Below are positions 1 to 6,162 of a stretch of 7,722 bases of DNA, piece after piece (position 1 is the first letter of the stretch; each line of letters starts with the position of its first letter). The position numbers and the translations under genes were made by a program. The DNA comes from an uncultured bacterium (GTDB lineage Bacteria; Patescibacteriota; Dojkabacteria; SC72): the NCBI GenBank assembly GCA_937899155.1, contig CALDJM010000021.1, positions 1 through 7,722 of the forward strand, in the 5' to 3' direction. The notes under the pieces were generated by a model. That model was given only the letters and a program-made list of their open reading frames with translations, was not told the origin of the DNA and did not search any database.

Positions 1-2437
1 CAGCTATTGCTTGAAATATTGCTGGGTCTGGGGCCTCAGGTTCTACTATTTCAGACTGTGGTTGTGGGGTAGGTTGCTGTACAGGAGGTTCAGTTGGTAT
101 TTGAGGAGTTTCCTGTATTGTTGGTTTGGTTGTTTTTGTTTCAATCTCTTGTGTATGTACGATTGGTTTGAATACAGGCTCTGCTTTAGGTTCTGGTTGT
201 ACAGAAGGTGCTATTTCTTCTGTCTTTGTGTCAGTTTTAACAGCAATATCTACTTTAGGAGTATCTTGTATATGTACAACAGGTTTAAATACAGGTTCTT
301 CGTTAAGTTCGGGTTGTGCAGGAGGTGCTATTTCTTCTCTCTTTGTGTCAGTTTTAACAGCAATATCTACTTTAGGAGTATCTTGTATATGTACAACAGG
401 TTTAAATACAGGTTCTTCGTTAAGTTCGGGTTGTGCAGGAGGTGCTATTTCTTCTCTCTTTGTGTCAGTTTTAACAGCAATATCTACTTTAGGAGTATCT
501 TGTATATGTACGACAGGTTTAAATACAGGCTCCTCTTTAACTTCAACCTCTTCAAGTACTGTTGGTTGTGGTGTTGAAAGCTCTGGTATTGGTACTTCTA
601 CTTTAGTAGTATCCTCTTCTATTGGTTTGTTCTCTTCTTGCTCAACAAAAATATCTTTAGGAGCAGTATAGTTATCGTAATATCTTGTTTCTTCCTCTTT
701 TGGTTTAACTGTATTAACTTTCTTGAAAACCTCTTCATTTTTCGCAGGAGGGATATATCTCTCCTCTTCAAACTCATCTACAGCTGGTACATTTCGTGAA
801 GAGTATGTTGTGGTTTCAACCTCTTTCTTACTACCACCACCCCAAATCAAAGATATTAGTATGGGGACACATATAGCGACCATTATTAACAAGAAGCCTA
901 TTCCTATTATGAACAGTGTCTTTTTACTAATCTCTTTCCCAAAAATTCTGTATATATCATCACCTTTTTCTGCACCAGAATCTATGGTAAATTCCCATGA
1001 TTTCTTAACTTCTTTTTCTGAAGAATCAGTAAATATGATTTCAGCTTTATGTACACCATCTTCTAAATCTTTGTCAGGTTGATATATTAATGTATATTCT
1101 CTTTCAGAGAGTTTGTTTATTTTTATATTTTCTGTGACATCTTGGTCATCTACTTTAAACTGTATTGATTTCTCATCAATCTTTGTATTTTCACTTCCTA
1201 CAATAGTACCTTTGATTGTGACTCTTCGGTTTGTGATTTCATCTGTAGAAGAGGGGGACATGTTTGTAACTTGTGGTTCAGAGAGAATGACAGTATCTTC
1301 TGTTGGAGGGATTACATCTGATGGCTTTGAAATAACAATTTCAGGAGATACACCTATACCTGATTTTGGAGGTTTTTGATTATCTGTTGCTTTGACAATT
1401 AGTTTGTATGTACCAGAAGGAATTCCTTCTGTAGAGATGTTCTTAGCATTTACATTATACTGGAGAGGTTCTCCTATTTTTATCCATGTTTTTTCATCTG
1501 TTGGATTTTTTGACATAAAGACATCAAATGTTGGTATGTGATTTAGATCTGATACACTCCACGAAGCTTTGAATTCTTCTCCCCTGTCTAGTCTGATTGA
1601 GGATATAGGGTCTATTATTTTTACAATAGGGATGTCGTTTTTAGATTGCCCAACATTTATGACCCATGATTGACTTCTTACATTCTTACTGTACCCATCA
1701 TGAATTACAACATTGGCAAGATAACTTGCAGGAGTGTTAGGTGTTCCTTTAAATGTTACTTTTAGCTTTCCATCTGATCCGTCTTCTAATACGATATCTT
1801 TTAACCAAGAAGCTTTAGGTGTAAAAGAGTAGAAGTAGTTAATTCTGTCTTTATCTATATCTTTTGCTATTAGAGTATATTCATACTGTACTCCTGTTTG
1901 GATGTCTTGGCTAGGCTTGGATGATGCGGCAGGTTCAGAAGTAAATTCTGGAGAAGAGTTGTTCTGTATGGCTCTTACACCTTTGATATCAAAAGGACTA
2001 CTAATTTTACATCCGTGTCCTCCTCCTGATATTGTTTCTATATTACCAAGTAGGTCAATGGTTCCCGTCTTTTTAGGTGTCATTGTAAAGGATGTACCTA
2101 TTTGTAGTGGGGCACCTTCGAAATCTTCTGTGTATATCTCTTCCCCAGTAGAATCTGTAATGTTTAGTTTCTTAATTCCCTCTCCTTTAAGTTTTGCATC
2201 TACCTGAATCCTAACCTTTTTATCAACTTCTAAAGTATATGGGTTAACATTTGGAAGGGAGATAATGCAGGGATTGTTTTCACTAAGTTCTAGCTTTTCA
2301 AAAGCCTTGCTTCTTGTATCAAGAGATTTCTGTACTACACCAAACAAAACAAAGGGTAGGGACAGTACAAAGAAAAGTGTTGTAATTAAAACAAACTTCT
2401 GTTTTGCATCTTTTGTTTTATGTGTTCTCTTAGGCAT
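1..2437 (-). CDS. Large Ig-like/cadherin-like membrane-anchored surface protein, C-terminus cut by the window edge
   Basis: I translated the minus strand from the ATG at 2435-2437 and found no stop for 812 codons down to base 2, so the protein continues beyond the left edge. Residues 1-14 are Lys/Arg-rich and 15-35 form a hydrophobic signal anchor. Residues of about 50-500 are beta-rich. About 161-263 match the pattern of a putative-Ig/cadherin-like (He_PIG/CADG) domain, with YEYTLIAKDIDKD, KGTPNTPASY and HDGYSKN. Two further Ig-like stretches follow at about 264-375 and 390-490. A second TM lies at about 507-532, followed by GGGSKK and a Glu/Lys/Pro/Thr-rich tail of at least 280 residues with three 39-residue repeats (636-752). 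Predicted topology is N-in, Ig domains outside, tail inside. It starts 17 bp after the solute-binding gene, so it is probably co-transcribed. There is no Shine-Dalgarno sequence. A role in adhesion or envelope organisation is inference; no catalytic motif was seen. Confidence 0.85.
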   Translation of the reverse strand, partial: MPKRTHKTKDAKQKFVLITTLFFVLSLPFVLFGVVQKSLDTRSKAFEKLELSENNPCIISLPNVNPYTLEVDKKVRIQVDAKLKGEGIKKLNITDSTGEEIYTEDFEGAPLQIGTSFTMTPKKTGTIDLLGNIETISGGGHGCKISSPFDIKGVRAIQNNSSPEFTSEPAASSKPSQDIQTGVQYEYTLIAKDIDKDRINYFYSFTPKASWLKDIVLEDGSDGKLKVTFKGTPNTPASYLANVVIHDGYSKNVRSQSWVINVGQSKNDIPIVKIIDPISSIRLDRGEEFKASWSVSDLNHIPTFDVFMSKNPTDEKTWIKIGEPLQYNVNAKNISTEGIPSGTYKLIVKATDNQKPPKSGIGVSPEIVISKPSDVIPPTEDTVILSEPQVTNMSPSSTDEITNRRVTIKGTIVGSENTKIDEKSIQFKVDDQDVTENIKINKLSEREYTLIYQPDKDLEDGVHKAEIIFTDSSEKEVKKSWEFTIDSGAEKGDDIYRIFGKEISKKTLFIIGIGFLLIMVAICVPILISLIWGGGSKKEVETTTYSSRNVPAVDEFEEERYIPPAKNEEVFKKVNTVKPKEEETRYYDNYTAPKDIFVEQEENKPIEEDTTKVEVPIPELSTPQPTVLEEVEVKEEPVFKPVVHIQDTPKVDIAVKTDTKREEIAPPAQPELNEEPVFKPVVHIQDTPKVDIAVKTDTKREEIAPPAQPELNEEPVFKPVVHIQDTPKVDIAVKTDTKTEEIAPSVQPEPKAEPVFKPIVHTQEIETKTTKPTIQETPQIPTEPPVQQPTPQPQSEIVEPEAPDPAIFQAIA
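146..532 (-). repeat. Tandem 117-bp coding repeats (39 residues x 3 plus a partial fourth)
   Basis: In the reading direction of the surface-protein gene the units are 532-416, 415-299 and 298-182, then a degenerate partial copy from 181 to about 146. Each unit begins EPVFKP(V/I)VH and ends in a Pro/Glu-rich segment. By eye, units 1 and 2 differ at only two of 117 bases (512 versus 395, and 530 versus 413). Unit 3 carries about seven changes relative to unit 2, all within its low-coordinate 45 bases, and is identical over the rest. The period is an exact multiple of three, so copy-number change keeps the frame. Confidence 0.95.
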
Positions 2438-2454
2438 TAGATATATAATACTGC

Positions 2455-3852
2455 TTATTTGTTAATATCTGCAAGTTTTGAATTTATTGTTGTCTCCGTA
2501 CTTTTAAGGGTCTGTCCAACATCTCGATTTCTTTCTAATATCTCGGTAATAGCATCCTCTATTGAAGCCCTTACAAACTTCTCATCTCCCCACTGCCAAG
2601 ATTTCATATGAGGAGCCATTTTTGCAATAGTATCAAGATATGCTTTGCCTTCCATCTGAGAGCCTAGCTCTACTAATGAGTACGGTTCACCGAAAGCTCT
2701 TTGTCCAATTTCTACAGAATTAGAGAACATCTTAAGTTGTTGTTCTTTCTGTGTCATGAAGTCTATGAATTTCCATGCTAAAGAGACATTGCCTGCCTTC
2801 TTGCTCACAGCTTCACCCCAATATGTTGCATAGTATACCTCCTCCTCATTTGCCTCTAGCTGAGGTAGTGGTGCTGTACCAAACTCAATGTTAGGGGCAG
2901 CAATCATGATGTCAAAAACTCTCCAGCTTGGAGCAATCATCATTGCTAATTTCCCCTGGAAGAACATTTCTAAATCTTGAGGTAGGGTAGTATCCCATGT
3001 TCCGTTCTCGCCTTTAGCGAGACTTGTATATGTCTCAAAAATACCGATAGCTTTGTCATTATTCAAAGAAACAGTAGTTCTTGTTTCATCCATCAATTCT
3101 GCACCTTCTAGAAGTAGTAGGAAGGCAATAATCTCTGATGAGTGTTTAACATTTCTAGATGCTCCCATAGCTAATCCAGATTGCACGATTTTCTTACTTT
3201 GATCTCTTTTCGTAAGTTCTTTTGCCAAATCCATAAAAGAATCCCAATCAGAAGGTGGTTTTTGAACATTAGCTTTTCTAAGTAATTGCTTGTTGTAATA
3301 AACCATTAATCCATCAATACCAACAGGTATGGCATAAATGTTTCCATCTTTTCCAGTAAAGTCAGCAAGTGATGTTGGATAGAATTTCTCAGAATAATCC
3401 TCCTTGCTCATTATGCTTGAAGGTAGTGGGGATAAGTACTTTTGGTATTTTGGTAACCATGTGTTGTGAATCTTAAATATGTCAGGTGCAGGTTCTGAAC
3501 CAGATACAGTTTGTTGTAATCTGGTGTATAACATTGAATCATAGTTTGAGATACTTTGTTTTGAATAGTTGATTTTTACACCAGGGTTTTGTTCTTCAAA
3601 TTCGTCGATGATAGGCTGTATTGTTTTAGGTTCTTCTCAAAGACCCCAGTAAGTTAAAGTGTTTGATGTCCCAGAAGGAGCTTCGCTGCTTCCTACGGGT
3701 TGCTTTCCTGATGTACCACTACTAGGTTGTTTCTCTTTAGGTTTTTTTGTTAGCAAAAGTATTATAAGAATAATAAAAAGAAGTAGGGCAACACCACCTG
3801 CAATTATCAAAGGAAGTTTCTTTTTGTCTTTTAAGATTTCTTTAATATCCAT
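2455..3852 (-). CDS. TM-anchored extracellular solute-binding protein (family 1), interrupted by one in-frame TGA
   Basis: This is a binding protein of the sugar-type ABC transporter family, read as 465 residues if codon 72 (TGA, 3637-3639) is decoded. Residues 1-12 are Lys-rich, 13-34 form a TM anchor, and 35-65 are a Ser/Gly/Pro linker. The mature fold starts at LTYWGL, followed by the TGA and then EEPKTIQPIIDEFEEQNPGV, the usual first strand and helix of the family. Later family-like segments include APDIFKIHNTWLP, AIPVGIDGLMVYYNK, FFQGKLAMMIAPSW and SLAWKFIDFM. The part after the TGA has no credible start of its own: the first Met, at 3534, lies inside the domain and would lose both the anchor and the first strand. 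There is no lipobox Cys. It starts 21 bp after the sortase stop. No permease or ATPase gene is in view. It is either a nonsense-mutated gene, a recoded one or a sequence error. Confidence 0.85.
3637..3639 (-). other. In-frame TGA codon inside the solute-binding protein gene
   Basis: The plus strand reads tca here, which is TGA on the coding strand, at codon 72. Both flanks are in the same frame and both belong to the same protein family. The local context is YWGL-TGA-EEP, where I recall relatives usually reading YWGLWE. A single G-to-A change from TGG would explain it. I count 21 Trp codons elsewhere in the window's genes, all TGG, and no other in-frame TGA. Confidence 0.9.
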
Positions 3853-3873
3853 CTTGTTCTTTTGAGATTTAAG

Positions 3874-4668
3874 TTAATTCTTTCTTTCAGCTGTAACAAT
3901 TAACCTCTTTGTACCAATACCAAGAGGCCAACAAGTCATCAAAGTTACAGTCTCTTTACTTCTGGAAGGTCTTAGGACTGAAAAATCTGTTGGGTCTACA
4001 ATCTTTTTACTCCTAACTATATATTTAAGGTCGGAATTATCTTTGTTAATAACAACTTCCTGTCCTACATCTACACCATCTAGTCTAGAAAAAATAGTCT
4101 CAGGATAATCTTTATGTCTGCTAAAGAAAGCCTCTACAGCACTGTGACCGTAGATAAAAGAGTTTCCACCATCTCCTGGAACAGGAGTTCCCTTAAAATG
4201 AGCTACACCACCTTTGAGGAATTTGTTGTACACTTTCTCATCAGAGCTTTCTACATTTGGAGATATTTTAATATTTCTAATACCTATACTACTAATAGTA
4301 ATAAACATATCTCTGTTATATCTCTCATCAACCTTAATAGATTCCTGTCTTCTTGTTTGAGTATTGTATGTGGTTGCAGCTCCTAGAATACCTAATTGTT
4401 CCGAAAGGTTTGCAAAATAGCTCCTTCCAGGATCGTAATATGCAAATTCATCTTCTATGAATTTTTTGTATGCCTCTGGTACTGGCTCTGCTTTTACCTC
4501 AACTCTTTTTTGTGCGACAACACCATCTAGGTATGAGCCTAACAAAGGTATGACCTGGCTAGCAATAACAGCAAGTCCTGAGAATGCAAGTATTAGTGAC
4601 ACTGCAAGCTTTGTATTTTTTACTTTCTTTGTATTTTCGGTGTCAATATTCCACCCATTATTATCCAT
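3874..4668 (-). CDS. Sortase family transpeptidase
   Basis: Sortases are membrane-anchored cysteine transpeptidases that cleave a C-terminal sorting motif and join the surface protein to a nucleophile on the cell envelope. This 264-residue protein has a polar N-terminus, one TM segment at about 21-45, a linker, and a sortase beta-barrel from about residue 115. The catalytic triad is visible: His175 in FIYGHS, Cys246 in TLMTCWP and Arg255 in TKRLIVTAE. Length and topology (N-terminal anchor, catalytic domain outside) fit the family. The class cannot be assigned with confidence. It is the first gene of the minus-strand operon and is divergent from dnaJ. Neither downstream protein shows an LPxTG-like signal followed by a terminal TM and short basic tail, so its substrate is not evident here. 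The ATG at 4666-4668 has no proper Shine-Dalgarno sequence; a GGAAG sits too close to it. Confidence 0.93.
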   Translation of the reverse strand: MDNNGWNIDTENTKKVKNTKLAVSLILAFSGLAVIASQVIPLLGSYLDGVVAQKRVEVKAEPVPEAYKKFIEDEFAYYDPGRSYFANLSEQLGILGAATTYNTQTRRQESIKVDERYNRDMFITISSIGIRNIKISPNVESSDEKVYNKFLKGGVAHFKGTPVPGDGGNSFIYGHSAVEAFFSRHKDYPETIFSRLDGVDVGQEVVINKDNSDLKYIVRSKKIVDPTDFSVLRPSRSKETVTLMTCWPLGIGTKRLIVTAERKN

Positions 4669-4767
4669 ACTTCCATATTAACAAATTTTTTCATACTGGG
4701 AAACTTTTTAAAAATCTTGAACAAGAAGGTAGCAATTGTTTGGGTTGTCTGCTAAAATATTTGGGCT
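4669..4767. promoter_or_regulatory. Divergent intergenic region between the sortase operon and dnaJ
   Basis: These 99 bp must hold the start signals of both divergent transcripts unless they lie inside genes. On the minus strand TAATAT lies six bases before the sortase ATG, with a poor TTTCCC 17 bases further upstream. On the plus strand the best match is the extended -10 listed separately. A small dyad, TCTTG-AA-CAAGA (4715-4726), sits in the middle and could be an operator, but it is short enough to be chance. No CIRCE-type (HrcA) heat-shock operator is present before dnaJ. Confidence 0.4.
4750..4758 (+). promoter_or_regulatory. Candidate extended -10 element for dnaJ (possibly leaderless)
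   Basis: The bases TGCTAAAAT match an extended -10 (TGnTATAAT-like). No good -35 is found at 16-18 bases upstream. The ATG begins nine bases after the hexamer, so a transcript starting at the usual distance would have almost no leader. That agrees with the lack of a Shine-Dalgarno sequence, but AT-rich DNA yields such matches often. Confidence 0.3.
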
Positions 4768-5862
4768 ATGGAAAAAAGAGACTACTATGAAGTTTTGGGA
4801 GTGGAAAAAAGTGCTTCTGCTTCTGAGATTAAAAAAGCATATAGAAAATTAGTGAAAAAATATCATCCAGATACTAATAAAGAATCTGATGCTGAAGAGA
4901 AATTTAAAGAAGTTCAGGAGGCATACGAAATACTTTCGGATGATTCTAAAAGAAGTGCATATGATGACTACGGTCATGCAGGTACAGCAGGTTTCAGCTC
5001 TGGTTCTTCTGGAGGGTATTCAGATTTTGGTGCTGGAGGAGCCCCATTTGATATGGGAGATATCTTCAGTACGTTCTTTGGTGGAGATACAGGTTCGGGG
5101 TTTGGTTTTGATTTTGGTGCAGGGAGTGGTTCTGCGAGTAATGCAGGTTCGAACATTAGATACAGGATTAGGTTGAAATTTGAAGAAGCCATGAAGGGTG
5201 GGGAATATAAGATTAAAATTACTCGAGAGCAGGCTTGTGAGAAGTGTGATGGTAGTGGTAGTAAAGATGGGAAACAGAAAGTCTGTCCTGTTTGTGGGGG
5301 TAGTGGTCAAGAGCAGCAGGTTCGAAATACATTCTTAGGTCAGATGGCTGTGATGAGTAGGTGTTCAAAGTGTTACGGCAAAGGTTCAATTGTTGATGAC
5401 CCGTGTGGAGAGTGTAAAGGGTCTGGAATTGGGACAAAGGAGGAAGAGATGGATATTAAAGTTCCTGCAGGAGCATATGATGGTATGGTTTTAAGGTTTA
5501 GAGGGGGTGGGAATGTTGGAAGGAATGGGGGAACCACAGGAGATCTCTATGTTGAGATAGAGGTTGAATCTTCATATGAATTTGAAAGAAGAGGTAATGA
5601 TATTTACTCAGAAACTTCGATACCTGTATATACTGGGGTTCTAGGAGGTGTAATAACTATCTCTACAATATTTGAAGATGTGAAATTAAAAATTCCTAAA
5701 GGTACACAATCTGGGACAATATTCAAAATTAAATCTAAGGGAGCACATATATTAGGCTCGGAAAAGGGTAGAGGAGACCATTATGTTAGGGTGAATATTG
5801 ATATTCCGGTAAGGTTAAGTAGAAAAGAGAAGAAGCTTTGGGAGGAATTAGCTAATTCTTAG
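4768..5862 (+). CDS. dnaJ: Chaperone protein DnaJ (Hsp40, type A)
   Basis: DnaJ is the cytosolic co-chaperone that delivers unfolded clients to DnaK and stimulates its ATPase. The 364-residue product has the full type-A layout. The J domain spans about 4-69, with the essential HPD at 33-35. A Gly/Phe/Ser-rich linker spans about 70-128. The zinc-binding region has all four CxxCxGxG motifs (CEKCDGSG 157, CPVCGGSG 173, CSKCYGKG 199, CGECKGSG 213). C-terminal substrate-binding domains run to the end. Length is slightly below the usual 370-380. The ATG at 4768 is chosen because MEKRDYYEVLGV is the standard DnaJ N-terminus. It is transcribed away from the sortase operon. Neither dnaK nor grpE is adjacent in this window. 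The TAG stop is two bases before the large palindrome. Confidence 0.97.
   Translation: MEKRDYYEVLGVEKSASASEIKKAYRKLVKKYHPDTNKESDAEEKFKEVQEAYEILSDDSKRSAYDDYGHAGTAGFSSGSSGGYSDFGAGGAPFDMGDIFSTFFGGDTGSGFGFDFGAGSGSASNAGSNIRYRIRLKFEEAMKGGEYKIKITREQACEKCDGSGSKDGKQKVCPVCGGSGQEQQVRNTFLGQMAVMSRCSKCYGKGSIVDDPCGECKGSGIGTKEEEMDIKVPAGAYDGMVLRFRGGGNVGRNGGTTGDLYVEIEVESSYEFERRGNDIYSETSIPVYTGVLGGVITISTIFEDVKLKIPKGTQSGTIFKIKSKGAHILGSEKGRGDHYVRVNIDIPVRLSRKEKKLWEELANS
5845..5858. repeat. 14-bp perfect palindrome at the dnaJ 3' end
   Basis: GAATTAGCTAATTC reads the same on both strands and encodes the last residues of DnaJ. With no loop bases it is a poor RNA hairpin, and no T-tract follows, so it is not a terminator. 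It may be chance, or a protein site just before the larger palindrome. Confidence 0.6.
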
Positions 5863-5863
5863 C

Positions 5864-6031
5864 AACAGACTTGGTTGGTCAAAAAATTCTCTTTGGACAG
5901 TGTTTGAGGTGTTATTTTGTAAGAAAGTTAATCATTTTATGGGACAAAACACCTATAGAGAGATTAACTTCCTTACAAAAACAGAAGCTTGTTCTAATAG
6001 CTTGAATGTTTTTTGACCAACCAGGTCTGTT
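5864..6031. repeat. 168-bp symmetric imperfect palindrome: 6S-like structured RNA candidate or MITE-like element
   Basis: The outer arms 5864-5886 and 6009-6031 pair over 23 positions with a single T-G wobble. The inner arms 5915-5933 and 5962-5980 pair over 19 positions with a single A-C mismatch. Both share the same centre (5947.5). The unpaired segments are exactly 28 nt each: 5887-5914, 5934-5961 and 5981-6008. The two internal-loop sides are not complementary to each other. The 3' loop side can form a small hairpin, AAGCT (5985-5989) with AGCTT (5999-6003). Closing stem, symmetric bubble, inner stem and a hairpin in the 3' bubble strand resemble 6S RNA, but I found no strong plus-strand promoter before it. 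A MITE or decayed insertion sequence is the main alternative: each arm carries an outward-facing TTGACC. No target-site duplication was seen. Confidence 0.85.
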
Positions 6032-6041
6032 ATGGTATACT
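6013..6041 (+). promoter_or_regulatory. Near-consensus housekeeping promoter for nusA-infB
   Basis: The -35 TTGACC (6013-6018), a 17-base spacer and the -10 TATACT (6036-6041), with TGG before it as an extended -10, make a strong sigma70-type match. The predicted start is near 6048. The -35 lies within the right arm of the 168-bp palindrome while the -10 lies outside it. It points at the leader terminator and nusA. Confidence 0.72.
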
Positions 6042-6064
6042 AATATCGGAAAGTTATACAAAGG

Positions 6065-6094
6065 AAAGGGTGAGGATAAAACTCACCTTTTTTT
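6065..6094 (+). terminator. Intrinsic terminator/attenuator in the nusA leader
   Basis: GGTGAG (6069-6074) pairs with CTCACC (6082-6087) around a 7-nt loop and is followed by seven T (6088-6094). The stem can be extended by G6068-T6088 and AAA/TTT. It lies only about 20 nt after the predicted start of the upstream promoter and about 70 nt before the nusA ATG. It therefore cannot serve merely to end dnaJ; transcripts from that promoter must read through it to reach nusA. This is typical of an attenuator. NusA itself is a termination factor in other bacteria, so feedback is a reasonable inference. Confidence 0.75.
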
Positions 6095-6162
6095 CAATAT
6101 ATTAATTTTCAGGATATTAATTTCCTTTAAGAAGATAGAATAAATTTTTAATAAAATAAATT
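6095..6162 (+). promoter_or_regulatory. AT-rich nusA leader between attenuator and start codon
   Basis: This 68-nt stretch contains a 10-bp direct repeat, ATATTAATTT, at 6099-6108 and 6114-6123 (15-base period). It contains no Shine-Dalgarno sequence within reach of the ATG at 6163; the only purine-rich patch, AAGAAG, is about 30 bases upstream. Nothing else is recognised. Confidence 0.5.

Noticed and set aside
182..532. CRISPR array
   Set aside because: The repeats are 117 bp, directly adjacent without unique spacers, in frame and coding.
11..671. Plus-strand open frames with a Ser/Thr/Gly-rich or Tyr/Phe-rich repeated product
   Set aside because: They lie exactly antisense to the 117-bp repeats of the surface-protein gene; the repetition is inherited from that gene. 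The minus-strand frame is open for 812 codons and has clear domains.
2455..3534. Solute-binding protein starting at the internal Met (3534)
   Set aside because: It would lack the membrane anchor and the first strand and helix of the fold. The upstream frame on both sides of the TGA clearly encodes the missing part.
3637..3639. Selenocysteine at the in-frame TGA
   Set aside because: This family is not known for Sec at this position, the site is a Trp position, and I see no convincing SECIS-like hairpin just downstream on the minus strand.
4669..4767. CIRCE/HrcA operator before dnaJ
   Set aside because: No TTAGCACTC-N9-GAGTGCTAA-like inverted repeat is present.
5864..6031. Intrinsic terminator for dnaJ
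   Set aside because: No T-tract follows the outer right arm on the plus strand (ATGGTATAC follows), and the T run lies at the start of that arm. The inner stem is followed by A residues.
5860..6032. Complete insertion sequence
   Set aside because: The interior holds no transposase frame and is only 168 bp. Flanks show no clear target-site duplication; the TA pairs nearby are not in symmetric register with the arms.
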